Program-made: the position numbers and the translations under genes
Origin: Opitutaceae bacterium
GTDB taxonomy: Bacteria; Verrucomicrobiota; Verrucomicrobiia; Opitutales; Opitutaceae
Reading direction: 5' to 3'
Assembly: GCA_016711225.1 (NCBI GenBank)
Contig: JADJTK010000001.1
Coordinates: forward strand, 310,001-374,000
DNA: 64,000 nucleotides
The notes under the pieces: generated by a model
The model's database searches: none
Seen by the model: the letters and a program-made list of their open reading frames with translations, nothing else
Told to the model about the DNA's origin: nothing
Shown here: positions 35,127 through 44,314 of the stretch, piece by piece
Position numbering within the stretch: position 1 is the first letter of the stretch
Layout: each line of letters begins with the position of its first letter

Positions 35127-35383
35127 TAGTTCTTTTGCTCCGTTTTGATACTGCTCACCAGCTCTTCGTGAAGAATCTGGGCGGCGGCAGCTACATCTTT
35201 CCACGCGGGCGATTTCGAAAACAACTGCTTCGCCGTCCCTAGGTCGGTCTTCATCACCTCGCGAATCGCTTTTATGGTGTCGATGGGCGACGCTCCTGCT
35301 TCGCGGAGAGCGCGAAGTCCATCTTCAAGACTCGCGTTGCGGGCAAGCTGATCGCGGAGTAGTGGAGCGAATGAAGGATGCAT
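35126..35383 (-). CDS. Cassette gene 5: small helical protein
   Basis: 85 residues from ATG 35383. All-helical prediction (LLRDQLARNASLEDGLRALREAG, IDTIKAIREVMKTDLGTAKQLFSKSPAW). The DLGTAKQLFSKSPAW stretch resembles the ribosomal protein L7/L12 C-terminal-like fold found in small cassette proteins ('KxIRxxxxxxLxEAKxxV'), but this is weak. No export signal. Confidence 0.7.
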   Translation of the reverse strand: MHPSFAPLLRDQLARNASLEDGLRALREAGASPIDTIKAIREVMKTDLGTAKQLFSKSPAWKDVAAAAQILHEELVSSIKTEQKN

Positions 35384-35392
35384 GGTTCTTGC

Positions 35393-35483
35393 GCCGAACG
35401 ATTCAGGTGTGCCATGCCGGGCGGCTGGCGGTGATTGGAAACCGGGCACTCTCCCCGGCATTGGTACTGGTGGCTGGTTCGGC
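35393..35483 (-). other. attC site (type B)
   Basis: 91 bp from GCCGAAC to GTTCGGC; interior GCCATGCCGGGCGGCTGGCG, GTGATTGGAAACCGGGC, CCCCGGCATTGGTACTG. Confidence 0.88.
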
Positions 35484-35485
35484 TG

Positions 35486-35989
35486 TCATTCTTTAGGGAA
35501 CTCCAAGGATGCGATAACCACCGACCAAATCCTTCGGGCATTCTGCAGTGCCGGCTGAAAAATCCACTTCGAAGAAATCTCGAGTGTGGCCTTCTCAAAG
35601 GCCGGGTCGCTTGCCGAGAGGAGCCGAGCCTCAACAACGTGCCCCGTGTTGTCGACCACGAGAACCACCCTCGATGAACCGCTCTTCCCTTCGCGAACGG
35701 CACGAGCGGGAGTGAGAAACAGCGGAGGACTCGGGAACCTCGCTGGCCGGGTGTAATCGCCGCTCGGGCGCCAACCTTCGCGCAGTCCCCTCACGAGATC
35801 TGCTCGATCTGAGAACAAAGTCAGTACCTTCGAGATAGTCTCGGGATCGGCGTCATATGCAGGCAGAACCTCTTTGCACACGGCCGGCACTTCTCTGGGA
35901 AGAGGCTCTTCGTAGTGGGGCTTCTCGGTCGTGCTGCACCCGACGATAAGCATCACGCACAGGGAAGATATGAGGACGCTTCGCTTCAT
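35486..35989 (-). CDS. Cassette gene 4: TonB C-terminal-domain lipoprotein
   Basis: 167 residues from ATG 35989. The N-terminus MKRSVLISSLCVMLIVGCS carries a lipobox (IVGC, Cys18). The C-terminal half (SSRVVLVVDNTGHVVEARLLSASDPAFEKATLEISSKWIFQPAL, in part) is a TonB_C-type domain like those in energy-transducer-like proteins, but without the membrane helix and Pro-rich spacer of a real TonB. It may be a periplasmic protein of unknown task. A related domain pair occurs in the chromosomal gene at 61260. Confidence 0.78.
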   Translation of the reverse strand: MKRSVLISSLCVMLIVGCSTTEKPHYEEPLPREVPAVCKEVLPAYDADPETISKVLTLFSDRADLVRGLREGWRPSGDYTRPARFPSPPLFLTPARAVREGKSGSSRVVLVVDNTGHVVEARLLSASDPAFEKATLEISSKWIFQPALQNARRIWSVVIASLEFPKE

Positions 35990-35991
35990 TC

Positions 35992-36084
35992 GCCGAACGA
36001 TGAGGATCAGCTGCGTCGGCGACCAGACAAAGCGTGGAAGGCAGGCGCTTTGTTGCCGACGTCAGCTGTATCGACTGGTTCGAC
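35992..36084 (-). other. attC site (type E)
   Basis: 93 bp from GCCGAAC to GTTCGAC with a long inner stem (GTCGGCGACCAGACAAAGCG.../...CGCTTTGTTGCCGAC). It differs from the other types and belongs to the ORF-less cassette at 36085-36405. Confidence 0.75.
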
Positions 36085-36405
36085 TAGCCGCGCCCTTACG
36101 GTCTTCCGCGTCTGAGCGGCTTGGTTCCAGCTATCGCCACTCGGCAATTCCATGACGCAGGAATCCGATTTCGCCCGATACCCACAGCGCCCGATTTCGG
36201 TACAATACCGCCACCGGTGCGGCGGTCGGTCGGCTCTAACGACCGGTTGAACCGCCGACCGCCGCGCCGGTGGCGGGTCTGCTGCCCAAATCGATCTTTT
36301 TCCGTTTTTCTCGGGGGCATGAGAACGTCTTCGGAAATTAGTTTGTGGTGACGAGACGAGGAGCCAAGGTCTTCCGCTGCGTAACCATTTTTTCGCGGCG
36401 GTAAA
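36085..36405 (-). other. Cassette 3: no convincing gene, strong inverted repeat
   Basis: About 320 bp between two attC sites without a plausible ORF; the open frames there are Arg-rich, cross the attC and lack start signals. It contains an inverted repeat of about 23 bp with two mismatches (36207-36229 and 36255-36277; ACCGCCACCGG and CCGGTGGCGGGT ends) around a 25-nt loop. Could encode a structured RNA or a promoter; nothing more can be said. Confidence 0.6.
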
Positions 36406-36496
36406 GTCGAACGTTTCAGGTCAGGAACGCCGGCCACCCGACTCAGTCGAAGATGGCGGGGCCTTTGCCGGCGTTCCCTGTAGTGTCTGGTTGGCC
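36406..36496 (-). other. attC site (type D)
   Basis: 91 bp from GTCGAAC to GTTGGCC; interior TTTCAGGTCAGGAACGCCGG, CTCAGTCGAAGATGG, GCCGGCGTTCCCTGTAGTG. Confidence 0.9.
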
Positions 36497-36780
36497 CGCT
36501 TTTTTTTCGCGTAGTCAGCGATCTGAGCTTCGATTCCTCCGGCGGTGCCGAGCATGGTAACCTCGCCAGAAAGAGTATCGACAATCACTGGGCCATTTCC
36601 TGCAAGCCGGCAGGAAAATTCTCCGGTCTCAAGGAATCGACGGGAATTGTAGAAAAACACCCAGCCAAAGATCTCCTCGCTCGTGTCGGCATCGGCAATA
36701 GCCGGCTCATCACCGGGAACCGACCAGGTCGCCCGGATTTTCGCCATCGCTAGCTCACGTGCTCTATCGCGAGTAATCAT
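36421..36780 (-). CDS. Cassette gene 2: YrhB/Imm35-like protein
   Basis: 119 residues from ATG 36780. The pattern MITRDRARELAMAKI, then EEIFGWVFFYNSRRFLETGEF, LAGNGPVIVDTLSGEVTMLGT is that of the YrhB domain (Imm35 immunity-protein family): a Trp-Val-Phe-Phe-Tyr-Asn strand followed by a G-x-x-P-x-I-V-D strand. Members are often immunity proteins in toxin systems; no toxin gene is adjacent, as is usual for orphan cassettes. The last ~25 residues (NQTLQGTPAKAPPSS...) are attC-encoded. Confidence 0.8.
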   Translation of the reverse strand: MITRDRARELAMAKIRATWSVPGDEPAIADADTSEEIFGWVFFYNSRRFLETGEFSCRLAGNGPVIVDTLSGEVTMLGTAGGIEAQIADYAKKKRANQTLQGTPAKAPPSSTESGGRRS

Positions 36781-36788
36781 CTTCTTTC

Positions 36789-36878
36789 GGCCAACGTCAG
36801 AGGTCTGCCGCTCCGGGCAGCTGATCGTGATTGGAAGGCGGACACTTTACCGGAGTTGGCAGTGGTGTCTTGTTGGCC
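36789..36878 (-). other. attC site (type C)
   Basis: 90 bp from GGCCAAC to GTTGGCC, first attC of the array; closely related to 34018-34107. Confidence 0.9.
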
Positions 36879-36888
36879 TGACTTTTCT

Positions 36889-37218
36889 TCATGTCAGCAA
36901 AGACCGCAGGCCAAGGTATGCGAGGTATAGGATTCCGAGTAGCGCCGCCCAGAACAAACCGATCGCGAGCAGGACCCACTTTGACTTCTTCTTCTGAATC
37001 ACGAACAAGTCATCGACGCTCTTCGTCACACGAAACTCGAGTGAGTCGTAGGGACCATGAGTCGCGAACGCGCAAGACGGCATCGCTTCCTTTGGCTTTT
37101 CCTCACCTGATTCCGCCGCTCCACGCAGCCAGTCGCTCACCTCGCGAAGATCCGATGCTTCGCCAGTGACGATCACGCTTCTTGAGGACACTCCCGTCGT
37201 TTCGATATGGAGCTTCAT
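36889..37218 (-). CDS. Cassette gene 1: tail-anchored membrane protein
   Basis: 109 residues from ATG 37218. A soluble N-terminal ~75 residues (LHIETTGVSSRSVIVTGEASDLREV) is followed by a membrane helix near the C-terminus (WVLLAIGLFWAALLGILYLAYLGL). No family recognised. It is the cassette nearest the integrase, hence the most recently gained in the usual model; its start codon lies 6 bp from the attI-side core (37224-37230). Confidence 0.75.
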   Translation of the reverse strand: MKLHIETTGVSSRSVIVTGEASDLREVSDWLRGAAESGEEKPKEAMPSCAFATHGPYDSLEFRVTKSVDDLFVIQKKKSKWVLLAIGLFWAALLGILYLAYLGLRSLLT

Positions 37219-37223
37219 CTTTC

Positions 37224-37300
37224 GGCCAACAGTAGGGATTCACCTCAGTTGAATGTAGCTTTTGCCGGAAGCGGTGGAGGAGAGGTTCTGGCCTGCAACT
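37224..37300 (-). other. Probable attI site
   Basis: GGCCAAC at 37224-37230 (GTTGGCC on the cassette strand) marks the border between the first cassette and the integrase side. DNA to its right up to the integrase start (37479) contains no gene and must hold attI and the cassette promoter. I could not identify the DR-type integrase binding sites or a confident Pc promoter. Confidence 0.6.
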
Positions 37301-37479
37301 CGTTGATGGAGAAGGATCGGATTGCGCGAATGTTGCTTTCGCCGGGTGGTTTTTGGGGAGCAAAAGCGACATTCGCTCTGGAGCCCATTTCGCCCACTTT
37401 TCCTGCTCGAAAAGCGACGCGCGTCGGAATGCAGTCGCGAGGTCGGCATTGGGTGAATCCTCAAAAGAAGGGCGGAGCG

Positions 37480-39042
37480 ATGAATTCCAACCAAGCTGGG
37501 CAGAATCGCGATAAGTTGATTCTTTGCTTCCCGAATTGGACTGCAGCGTTGGCGGCGGCGGCGCTGGAACCCGCCGCGAAGGAGGGGTACCGGCGCGAGA
37601 TCCTCGCGTTCCTGCACCACTGTAAAATCCACCATGCGGGGGCGAGCATCATCCTGGCCAAGGCGTATCTCTCAGTCGCCGAGACACAAGGACGAAGTGG
37701 AGCGCGAGCGGCGCTGCGCTGGTGGTTCCGCGCGGCAGGCAGTGCGGGGCGTTCTCGGGGGAAGTGCGATGAACAGGGTGCAGAGGACCGACGAGGCGCA
37801 TTCCCGGGCGATGGGAGCGCTGCGGGCGCACGACAAGGGGGCGCATCGGAGGCGTGGTCGCGGCCCGGGGCTGCTCCCGGGGCCAGCGACGGAGGCGCCG
37901 TTGGGACCGGAGCGGCAAGGCTGGATGGGGTGGGGGGGCGTCGGACCTTCTCCGCTGTGAAGGGGGGAGATGCGCCACTGCCGGCGGCGCATGATTTGGG
38001 CGAATCGGATTGGGAGCGCGATCTGATCAACGCCTGTCGCGAGCGCCATTTCCTCTGGCGTACTGAAGAGACGTATTGGATGTGGGGCGCGCGGTTTGCC
38101 CGTTTCCTCGCGCCGCGTTCGCCGTATGTGGCGGAGGCCGCGGACCTAGCCGCCTTCCTCTCGCGCTTGGCGGTGGAGGAGCGGGCCAGTGTCTCGGCGC
38201 AGAAGCAGGCGCTCAATGCGCTTGTGTTTCTGATGCAGGAGGCGCTGCACCGCCAACTCGCCGAAATCGACTTCCCCCGCGCACAGGCCCGTAAGCGGAT
38301 TCCGACGGTGCTCTCTCCCGACGAGTGTGACCGGTTTTTTGCGCAGTTGACCGGGACGCCGCGCTTGATGACGGAGCTGGCGTATGGAGCGGGGTTACGG
38401 TTGATGGAGTTGATCCGGCTGCGGGTGCACCATCTCGACTTGGACCGACTGCAGCTGCAGGTGCGAGGGGGCAAGGGAGACAAGGACCGGATCACGGTAT
38501 TGCCGGTGTCGTTGGTGGAACCCTTGCGTGAGCATTTGGAGCGACTGCGGGTACTCTTCGAACAGGACCGAGCGGAGGAGCGGCCGGGGGTATGGCTGCC
38601 AGAGGGCTTGGCGCGCAAGTATCCGAACGCGGGAACGAGCTGGGAATGGCAGTGGTTGTTCCCCTCGCGAAAGCTCAGCGTTGATCCCGTGTCGGGCCTA
38701 GTGCGGCGGCATCATGTGCAAGACGGCGCGGTCCAGAGCTTTGTGCGGCGCGCGGCGCGGGCGGCCCGGATCGACAAACGGGTGACCCCGCATGTGCTGC
38801 GCCATTCGTTCGGTACGCATATGATCGAGAACGGTTACGATATTCGAACGGTCCAGGAGCTCATGGGTCACGATAGTGTGGAAACCACCATGATCTATCT
38901 GCATGTCGTGCAGAAGGGCCTCGGCGCGGTGAGCCCGTTGGACAAGCTCAAGGGCCTCACGCCGCCTCCAAACCCGGGACTCAAACACCCGAACTGGCCC
39001 ATTCCCCCGACCGGATCCGACTCCTCCGCGCCTACCCACTAG
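37480..39042 (+). CDS. intI: Integron integrase (tyrosine recombinase)
   Basis: 520 residues from ATG 37480 after GAAGGGCGGAG. The C-terminal ~330 residues match integron integrases closely: KRIPTVLSPDECDRFF, GAGLRLMELIRLRVHHLD (Arg307), GGKGDKDRIT, LARKYPNAGTSWEWQWLFPS with the extra integron-specific segment before RRHHV (about 386-412), TPHVLRHSFGTHM (His438, Arg441), LMGHDSVETTMIYLHV (His464, nucleophile Tyr473), ending SPLDKL. Residues 1-~85 form a further helical domain (YRREILAFLHHCKIHHAGAS) and 85-180 a Gly/Ala/Arg-rich linker, so it is about 180 residues longer than class 1 IntI. It recombines attI with attC hairpins. Divergent from the cassettes, as in known integrons. Confidence 0.95.
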   Translation: MNSNQAGQNRDKLILCFPNWTAALAAAALEPAAKEGYRREILAFLHHCKIHHAGASIILAKAYLSVAETQGRSGARAALRWWFRAAGSAGRSRGKCDEQGAEDRRGAFPGDGSAAGARQGGASEAWSRPGAAPGASDGGAVGTGAARLDGVGGRRTFSAVKGGDAPLPAAHDLGESDWERDLINACRERHFLWRTEETYWMWGARFARFLAPRSPYVAEAADLAAFLSRLAVEERASVSAQKQALNALVFLMQEALHRQLAEIDFPRAQARKRIPTVLSPDECDRFFAQLTGTPRLMTELAYGAGLRLMELIRLRVHHLDLDRLQLQVRGGKGDKDRITVLPVSLVEPLREHLERLRVLFEQDRAEERPGVWLPEGLARKYPNAGTSWEWQWLFPSRKLSVDPVSGLVRRHHVQDGAVQSFVRRAARAARIDKRVTPHVLRHSFGTHMIENGYDIRTVQELMGHDSVETTMIYLHVVQKGLGAVSPLDKLKGLTPPPNPGLKHPNWPIPPTGSDSSAPTH

Positions 39043-39349
39043 TGAGTCTCTCTGTGACCGGGTCGGTTTAGGGTTTCGAGTTCCGGGTTTCGCGTTGAGC
39101 GTTTCGGGTTTCGAGGAATCGATCCTGCCATTCTTTGCGATCCTTGCGTTCCATGCGGTTAACCTCCTCCGAATCTCTGTGGTGAAACGCTGGTGCTCGA
39201 GTGAGATCGAGGCGAAGCGGCCGGATGTTCGCTATGGGTTGTTTGCAGTGGCGGGGCTTGGGCTGCTCTCCGCCCGCGCCGCGCTACGGCGTAGGCGGGA
39301 TGCGGCAAAATGAGCGTGAGGTCGGCGGCAAAGCGGCTGACTCTGCGGC
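39043..39349. repeat. Right flank of the island with degenerate repeats
   Basis: Contains GGGTTTCG-type short direct repeats (about 39066-39115) and, at 39115-39190, the reverse-orientation partner of the left-flank repeat (CTTTGCG-TCCTTGCGTTCC, GCGGTTAACCTC, CTCTGTGGTGAAAC). No gene supported. Confidence 0.6.
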
Positions 39350-39865
39350 GTGTCCAATCCTTATCCCGACGTGGTGATCTACACCGATGGCGCCTGTGAA
39401 ACCAATCCCGGTCCAGGGGGCTGGGCGGCGTTGCTGGTCTGCGGGCCCCAGCGCACAACGCTCGCGGGCGGCTATCGGCGCACGACCAACAACCGCATGG
39501 AGCTGCTGGCGGTGATCGAGGCCCTGCGCGCGTTGCCGGAGGGACCGCGCGCCGTGCGCGTGGTCTCGGATTCCAAGTACGTGACCGAGGCGGTGAACCA
39601 GCGCTGGCTGGAGGGGTGGGCCGCCAAGGGATTTCGCAAGAGTACGGGCACGCGCGAGAACGCGGACCTGTGGATCCGATTGCGGGAGCTGCTCGCCGCG
39701 CACGTGGTCACCTTCGAATGGGTGAAGGGGCATGCCTCGCATCCCGAGAACGAGGAATGCGACCGCCTGGCCGTCGCGGCGCGCAAAGGCGCGGACCTGC
39801 CCGCCGACACCGGCTACGAGGACTCCGACGCCACCAATATCCAGCTCGGCCTCACGTTGCTGTGA
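39350..39865 (+). CDS. rnhA: Ribonuclease HI
   Basis: 171 residues starting at GTG 39350. All four acidic active-site residues and the His are in place: Asp13 (IYTDGACETNPGPGGW), Glu51 (NNRMELLA), Asp74 (VVSDSKYV), Asp138 with His128 (KGHASHPENEECDRLA). It degrades RNA in RNA-DNA hybrids. The C-terminus is about 20 residues longer than in E. coli, ending NIQLGLTLL. First clearly chromosomal gene right of the island; converges with asnS. Confidence 0.95.
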   Translation: MSNPYPDVVIYTDGACETNPGPGGWAALLVCGPQRTTLAGGYRRTTNNRMELLAVIEALRALPEGPRAVRVVSDSKYVTEAVNQRWLEGWAAKGFRKSTGTRENADLWIRLRELLAAHVVTFEWVKGHASHPENEECDRLAVAARKGADLPADTGYEDSDATNIQLGLTLL

Positions 39866-39947
39866 GGCCGCGGTGGGCGTTGGCGCCGGTGCCGGAGCGA
39901 AATGCCGGTGCTCGCCCGTGGCGAAGGGCGAAAGTGCGCCGCGCCGC

Positions 39948-41333
<1,386 letters not shown>

Positions 41334-41576
41334 GGGGCGAAGGCTGAAGGCGGGAGGGAGGGAAAGGCGGCCTGGCCGCGATTGGCGGCGGTCGCGCTGG
41401 CCGCACTGGTGTGGCGGCAGCGCGGGTAGTGGTGCCGGAAAACCGGCAGGAAGTCACGAAAACGCGGCTCGCCTCCGGCGGAGGGCTGCGTCTGGATTGG
41501 TCAAAACCCTGTAAAGTCCGTCGCGCGCTCGCCTCCGGGATGGGCGGGCACAGCCTCTTACCTTCAATTTACCGTT

Positions 41577-43613
41577 ATGCCAGCCGCCATCCCCACGCCG
41601 GTTGCCGTTCGCTCCTTGTCCTCCGTCCCGCCCGCCGGCGGTGCGGCCGCCGCCGCATTCGAAATATTGCGACGGGTGTGCGGCGAGGTGGTCCGGCCCG
41701 ACCTCTATGCCGCCAATCCCTTCCGCTCGCTCGGGCTGCCCGCCTCCGCCGAACTGGCGGAGCTGGTCCAGCGTCTGGCGGCCGTGCCCCGTGACCGCGC
41801 CCCGGGCGGCTGGGCCTTCGCCCCGACCGAGCCGTTGACGGTCGAGCAGCTCATGCGCGCCGGCCGTGCGGCCGACGTGGGCGCCGAACGCTTTGTGGCC
41901 GAGTTCTTCTGGTTCTGGCCCACGGCGTACCCGGAGAGTCAATCCGATCCCGCCCAGGCCGCGCTGGCCGCCGGCGACGCCGAGGCGGCCTATGCGCACT
42001 GGCAGGACGCCGGCGCGGCCGGCGCCGTGGCCGAACACAACATGGCGGTGATGTTCCACTACGCCGCCCTGGGGCGGGAGCTGGAGCGCGGCCCGCTCGA
42101 CCCGGAGGCCGTGGCCTGGTGGCAGGCGGCCGCGGCGCACTGGGCGGCCGTGCTCGCCGCCGACGATCTTTGGGCCCGGCTGGAGAAGCGCGTGGCTTTG
42201 CTGGACGACCCCACTGTGCCGGCCGGCAGCGCGGCGTGGTTGCGCGCGGCGTTGCCCGCGTTGCTGCTGCAACTGCCGTTGCGGGCCGCCGTGGAGCGTG
42301 CCCGCCGCGACGAGGCCCGCGAGGTGTTGTGGCTTTGTGAACACGCCCGGCGCAGTGCCGCCGATGCGGCGCTGCTGGAACAGGCCGTGGCGGGGGCGCT
42401 CGCCCCGGAGCGGTGCCAGGGCGAGGCCCGCCTGGAGGCGTTGCAGGAGCGCCTCGCCTCCGATTCCGGCCCCTGCTTGGCGGCGGTGACGGAGCTGCTT
42501 CGCCCGATGGCGGGGCTGAGGCACGTGTTCGAACTGGTGGCCGGGGCTGATTCCCAGCTGGTGCGCCAGTGGGGCGACCGCGTGACCGAGGTTGCCCTGT
42601 CCGCTTTGCAGGAGCATCTGCGACGCACCGGGGAGGCCGCGGCCGTGGTGCCCTGGCTGATGCACCTCACCACCTATCCGGCCACCCCCGAGCGGCGCCG
42701 GCGGGCGACGGAGATCGTCGACGAGGTCTGGCAACGCCTGGTGGCCGCGGCGCAGGCCGATGCCGCCAACCCCGCGGCCAACCGCCACGAGGCGGCCATG
42801 CGGGTGGGCGCGGAGGTGCTGGCACCGGCGGTGGAACGGTTTTCTTGGGACGCGCGGGTGCAGGCGGGCTACCGGCAGCGGGTGGTGCAGCGGCTGCGCG
42901 ACCTGGCGCATGAATCGCAGCGCGTGCAGGCCGATTTCGAGGTGGCCTCGCAGGCCTTCGCGCTAGCGGCCGAGTTGTCCGACGAGGAATCGAGCACCCT
43001 GCTCGTGCGCGAGCGCCGCCAGTTGTGGCAGCAGTTCCAACGCGCGCAGGACGGGGCGCTCAGCCTCGAGCACGACGGCAACCGGCTGGAGATCGACTCG
43101 CGCCGGTTGGTGTTCGGCGGGAAGGAGATTTCGGTCGAGGCGCTCGCCGGCCTGCGCTACGGGGTGGCGAAAGGGCTCGGAGGATACGGGCCACGCGTGG
43201 CGTGGTATGCCGGCCGCGAGTCGGTGGTGCTCGACGCCGCGTTGTGGTTCGACTCGGCCACGGGCGGCAGCCAGCGCTACCGGCAGATCGTCGAGGCGCT
43301 GGAGGCCTGTGTGGTACCGGCGCTGACCACCCGAATCGTGGAGCGGGTGCGGGCGGGGCAGTCGGTGGTGCTCGGGCCGTCCGCCTTGCGCGCGGAGGGG
43401 TTGGTCTTTCAGCGGTTCCCGGGGCAGCCCGACCGCGAGGTGGCCGTGCCGTATGCGCGGCTCACCCAGCGGGTGGCCGCCGGGGAGTTGGTGGTCGGTT
43501 GCCTCGACGACGCTGCGGTGGAATTGCACTATGTGCTCACCGATGTGTGGAACGCGGTGGCGATGAGCGAGGTGCTCGCGAGGCTGGCCGATTCGGATAC
43601 CGGGGCGGTCTGA
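41577..43613 (+). CDS. Large hypothetical protein, Ala/Arg-rich
   Basis: 678 residues from ATG 41577. An early NPFRSLGLPASAELAEL motif is of the 'NPFRvLGL' kind seen in proteins that work with DnaJ-type systems, followed by a helical region to about 520 (many E/A/R helices, e.g. DEAREVLWLCEHARRSAADAALL). The last ~150 residues form a beta-rich domain with GVAKGLGGYGPRVAWYAGRESVVLD. No membrane segment or signal. I do not recognise a family with confidence. It reads in the same direction as the following OsmC gene (135 bp gap holding a REP copy). Confidence 0.75.
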   Translation: MPAAIPTPVAVRSLSSVPPAGGAAAAAFEILRRVCGEVVRPDLYAANPFRSLGLPASAELAELVQRLAAVPRDRAPGGWAFAPTEPLTVEQLMRAGRAADVGAERFVAEFFWFWPTAYPESQSDPAQAALAAGDAEAAYAHWQDAGAAGAVAEHNMAVMFHYAALGRELERGPLDPEAVAWWQAAAAHWAAVLAADDLWARLEKRVALLDDPTVPAGSAAWLRAALPALLLQLPLRAAVERARRDEAREVLWLCEHARRSAADAALLEQAVAGALAPERCQGEARLEALQERLASDSGPCLAAVTELLRPMAGLRHVFELVAGADSQLVRQWGDRVTEVALSALQEHLRRTGEAAAVVPWLMHLTTYPATPERRRRATEIVDEVWQRLVAAAQADAANPAANRHEAAMRVGAEVLAPAVERFSWDARVQAGYRQRVVQRLRDLAHESQRVQADFEVASQAFALAAELSDEESSTLLVRERRQLWQQFQRAQDGALSLEHDGNRLEIDSRRLVFGGKEISVEALAGLRYGVAKGLGGYGPRVAWYAGRESVVLDAALWFDSATGGSQRYRQIVEALEACVVPALTTRIVERVRAGQSVVLGPSALRAEGLVFQRFPGQPDREVAVPYARLTQRVAAGELVVGCLDDAAVELHYVLTDVWNAVAMSEVLARLADSDTGAV

Positions 43614-43619
43614 GGGCGG

Positions 43620-43645
43620 GGCCACGTCACCGCCGTGGCCTACAG
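43620..43645 (+). repeat. REP family A, copy 2
   Basis: GGCCACGTCaCCGCCGTGGC-CTACAG unit, same orientation as copies at 15247 and 60160; located 7 bp after the 41577-43613 gene. Confidence 0.7.
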
Positions 43646-43748
43646 GGGCGAGAGCGGGAGGGCCGGGGTTGCAGCGATGCGGTCGAAGACCGGCCCACCC
43701 CGGTCTTTCGGTTTGCCGCATCGGAACGCTGCCGCTTCGCTGCGGGGC

Positions 43749-44156
43749 ATGGTCAAGATCTCGACGGTGTATGAAGGCGATCTGCACACGGTCGCTACCC
43801 ACGGCCCCTCCGGGCAGACGCTCGCGACGGATGCCCCGGTCGACAACCAAGGGCGCGGCGAGACGTTTTCGCCCACCGACCTCGTGGCCACCGCGCTGGG
43901 CTCGTGCATGCTCACGATCATGGGCATGGCGGCCCGCCGCCTCGGGCTGGAGCTGAAGGGCGCGCGCGCCGAGGTGAGCAAGGAGATGAGCCCGCCACCG
44001 CGCCGCATCGCGAAACTTACGACCGAGATCTGGATTCCGCTCCCGCGCAGCGCCGATCCGACGGGTCAGCTGGAGGCCGCTGCACTGACCTGCCCGGTGC
44101 ACCGCAGCCTGCTCGCCGAGATCGACAAGCCGGTGGTCTTCCACTGGCAGGACTGA
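43749..44156 (+). CDS. OsmC-family peroxide reductase
   Basis: 135 residues from ATG 43749. Typical OsmC layout with both redox cysteines: Cys53 in ATALGSCMLT and Cys115 in ALTCPVHRSL, after the FSPTDLVA motif. These proteins reduce organic hydroperoxides using dithiol cofactors. The 38 in-frame codons upstream cover a REP element and are not part of the gene. argH follows in the same direction. Confidence 0.9.
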   Translation: MVKISTVYEGDLHTVATHGPSGQTLATDAPVDNQGRGETFSPTDLVATALGSCMLTIMGMAARRLGLELKGARAEVSKEMSPPPRRIAKLTTEIWIPLPRSADPTGQLEAAALTCPVHRSLLAEIDKPVVFHWQD

Positions 44157-44314
44157 GGATCGCGCCGTCCGGCGCGATCCGACAGGCAAGAAGCGGCAGG
44201 GGGGCGCTGGTGGAGTGACGCGGGTCTGGAGTCACGCCCGAAGGGAGGCCCGGGCTGGGAGCCCCCTTTCCTTTCCCGTTGCCACGCTGGGGGGCGGGGC
44301 GTTGCTTCTCGCGC

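Noticed and set aside
36096..36584. 162-codon minus-strand frame through cassette 3
   Set aside because: Runs across an attC and into another cassette; Arg-rich low-complexity product; overlaps a strong inverted repeat.
37224..37480. Cassette promoter Pc in the attI region
   Set aside because: No pair of -35/-10 boxes on the minus strand was convincing, so none is reported.
37634..37960. Possible frameshift at the N-terminus of the integrase
   Set aside because: The alternative frame encodes no integrase-like sequence, and the long frame is open throughout.
39066..39115. GGGTTTCG short direct repeats, considered as CRISPR-like
   Set aside because: Irregular spacing, no spacers, no cas genes in the window. 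The regular ~90-bp sites at 28-37 kb were also considered as CRISPR, but their termini and lengths are those of attC.
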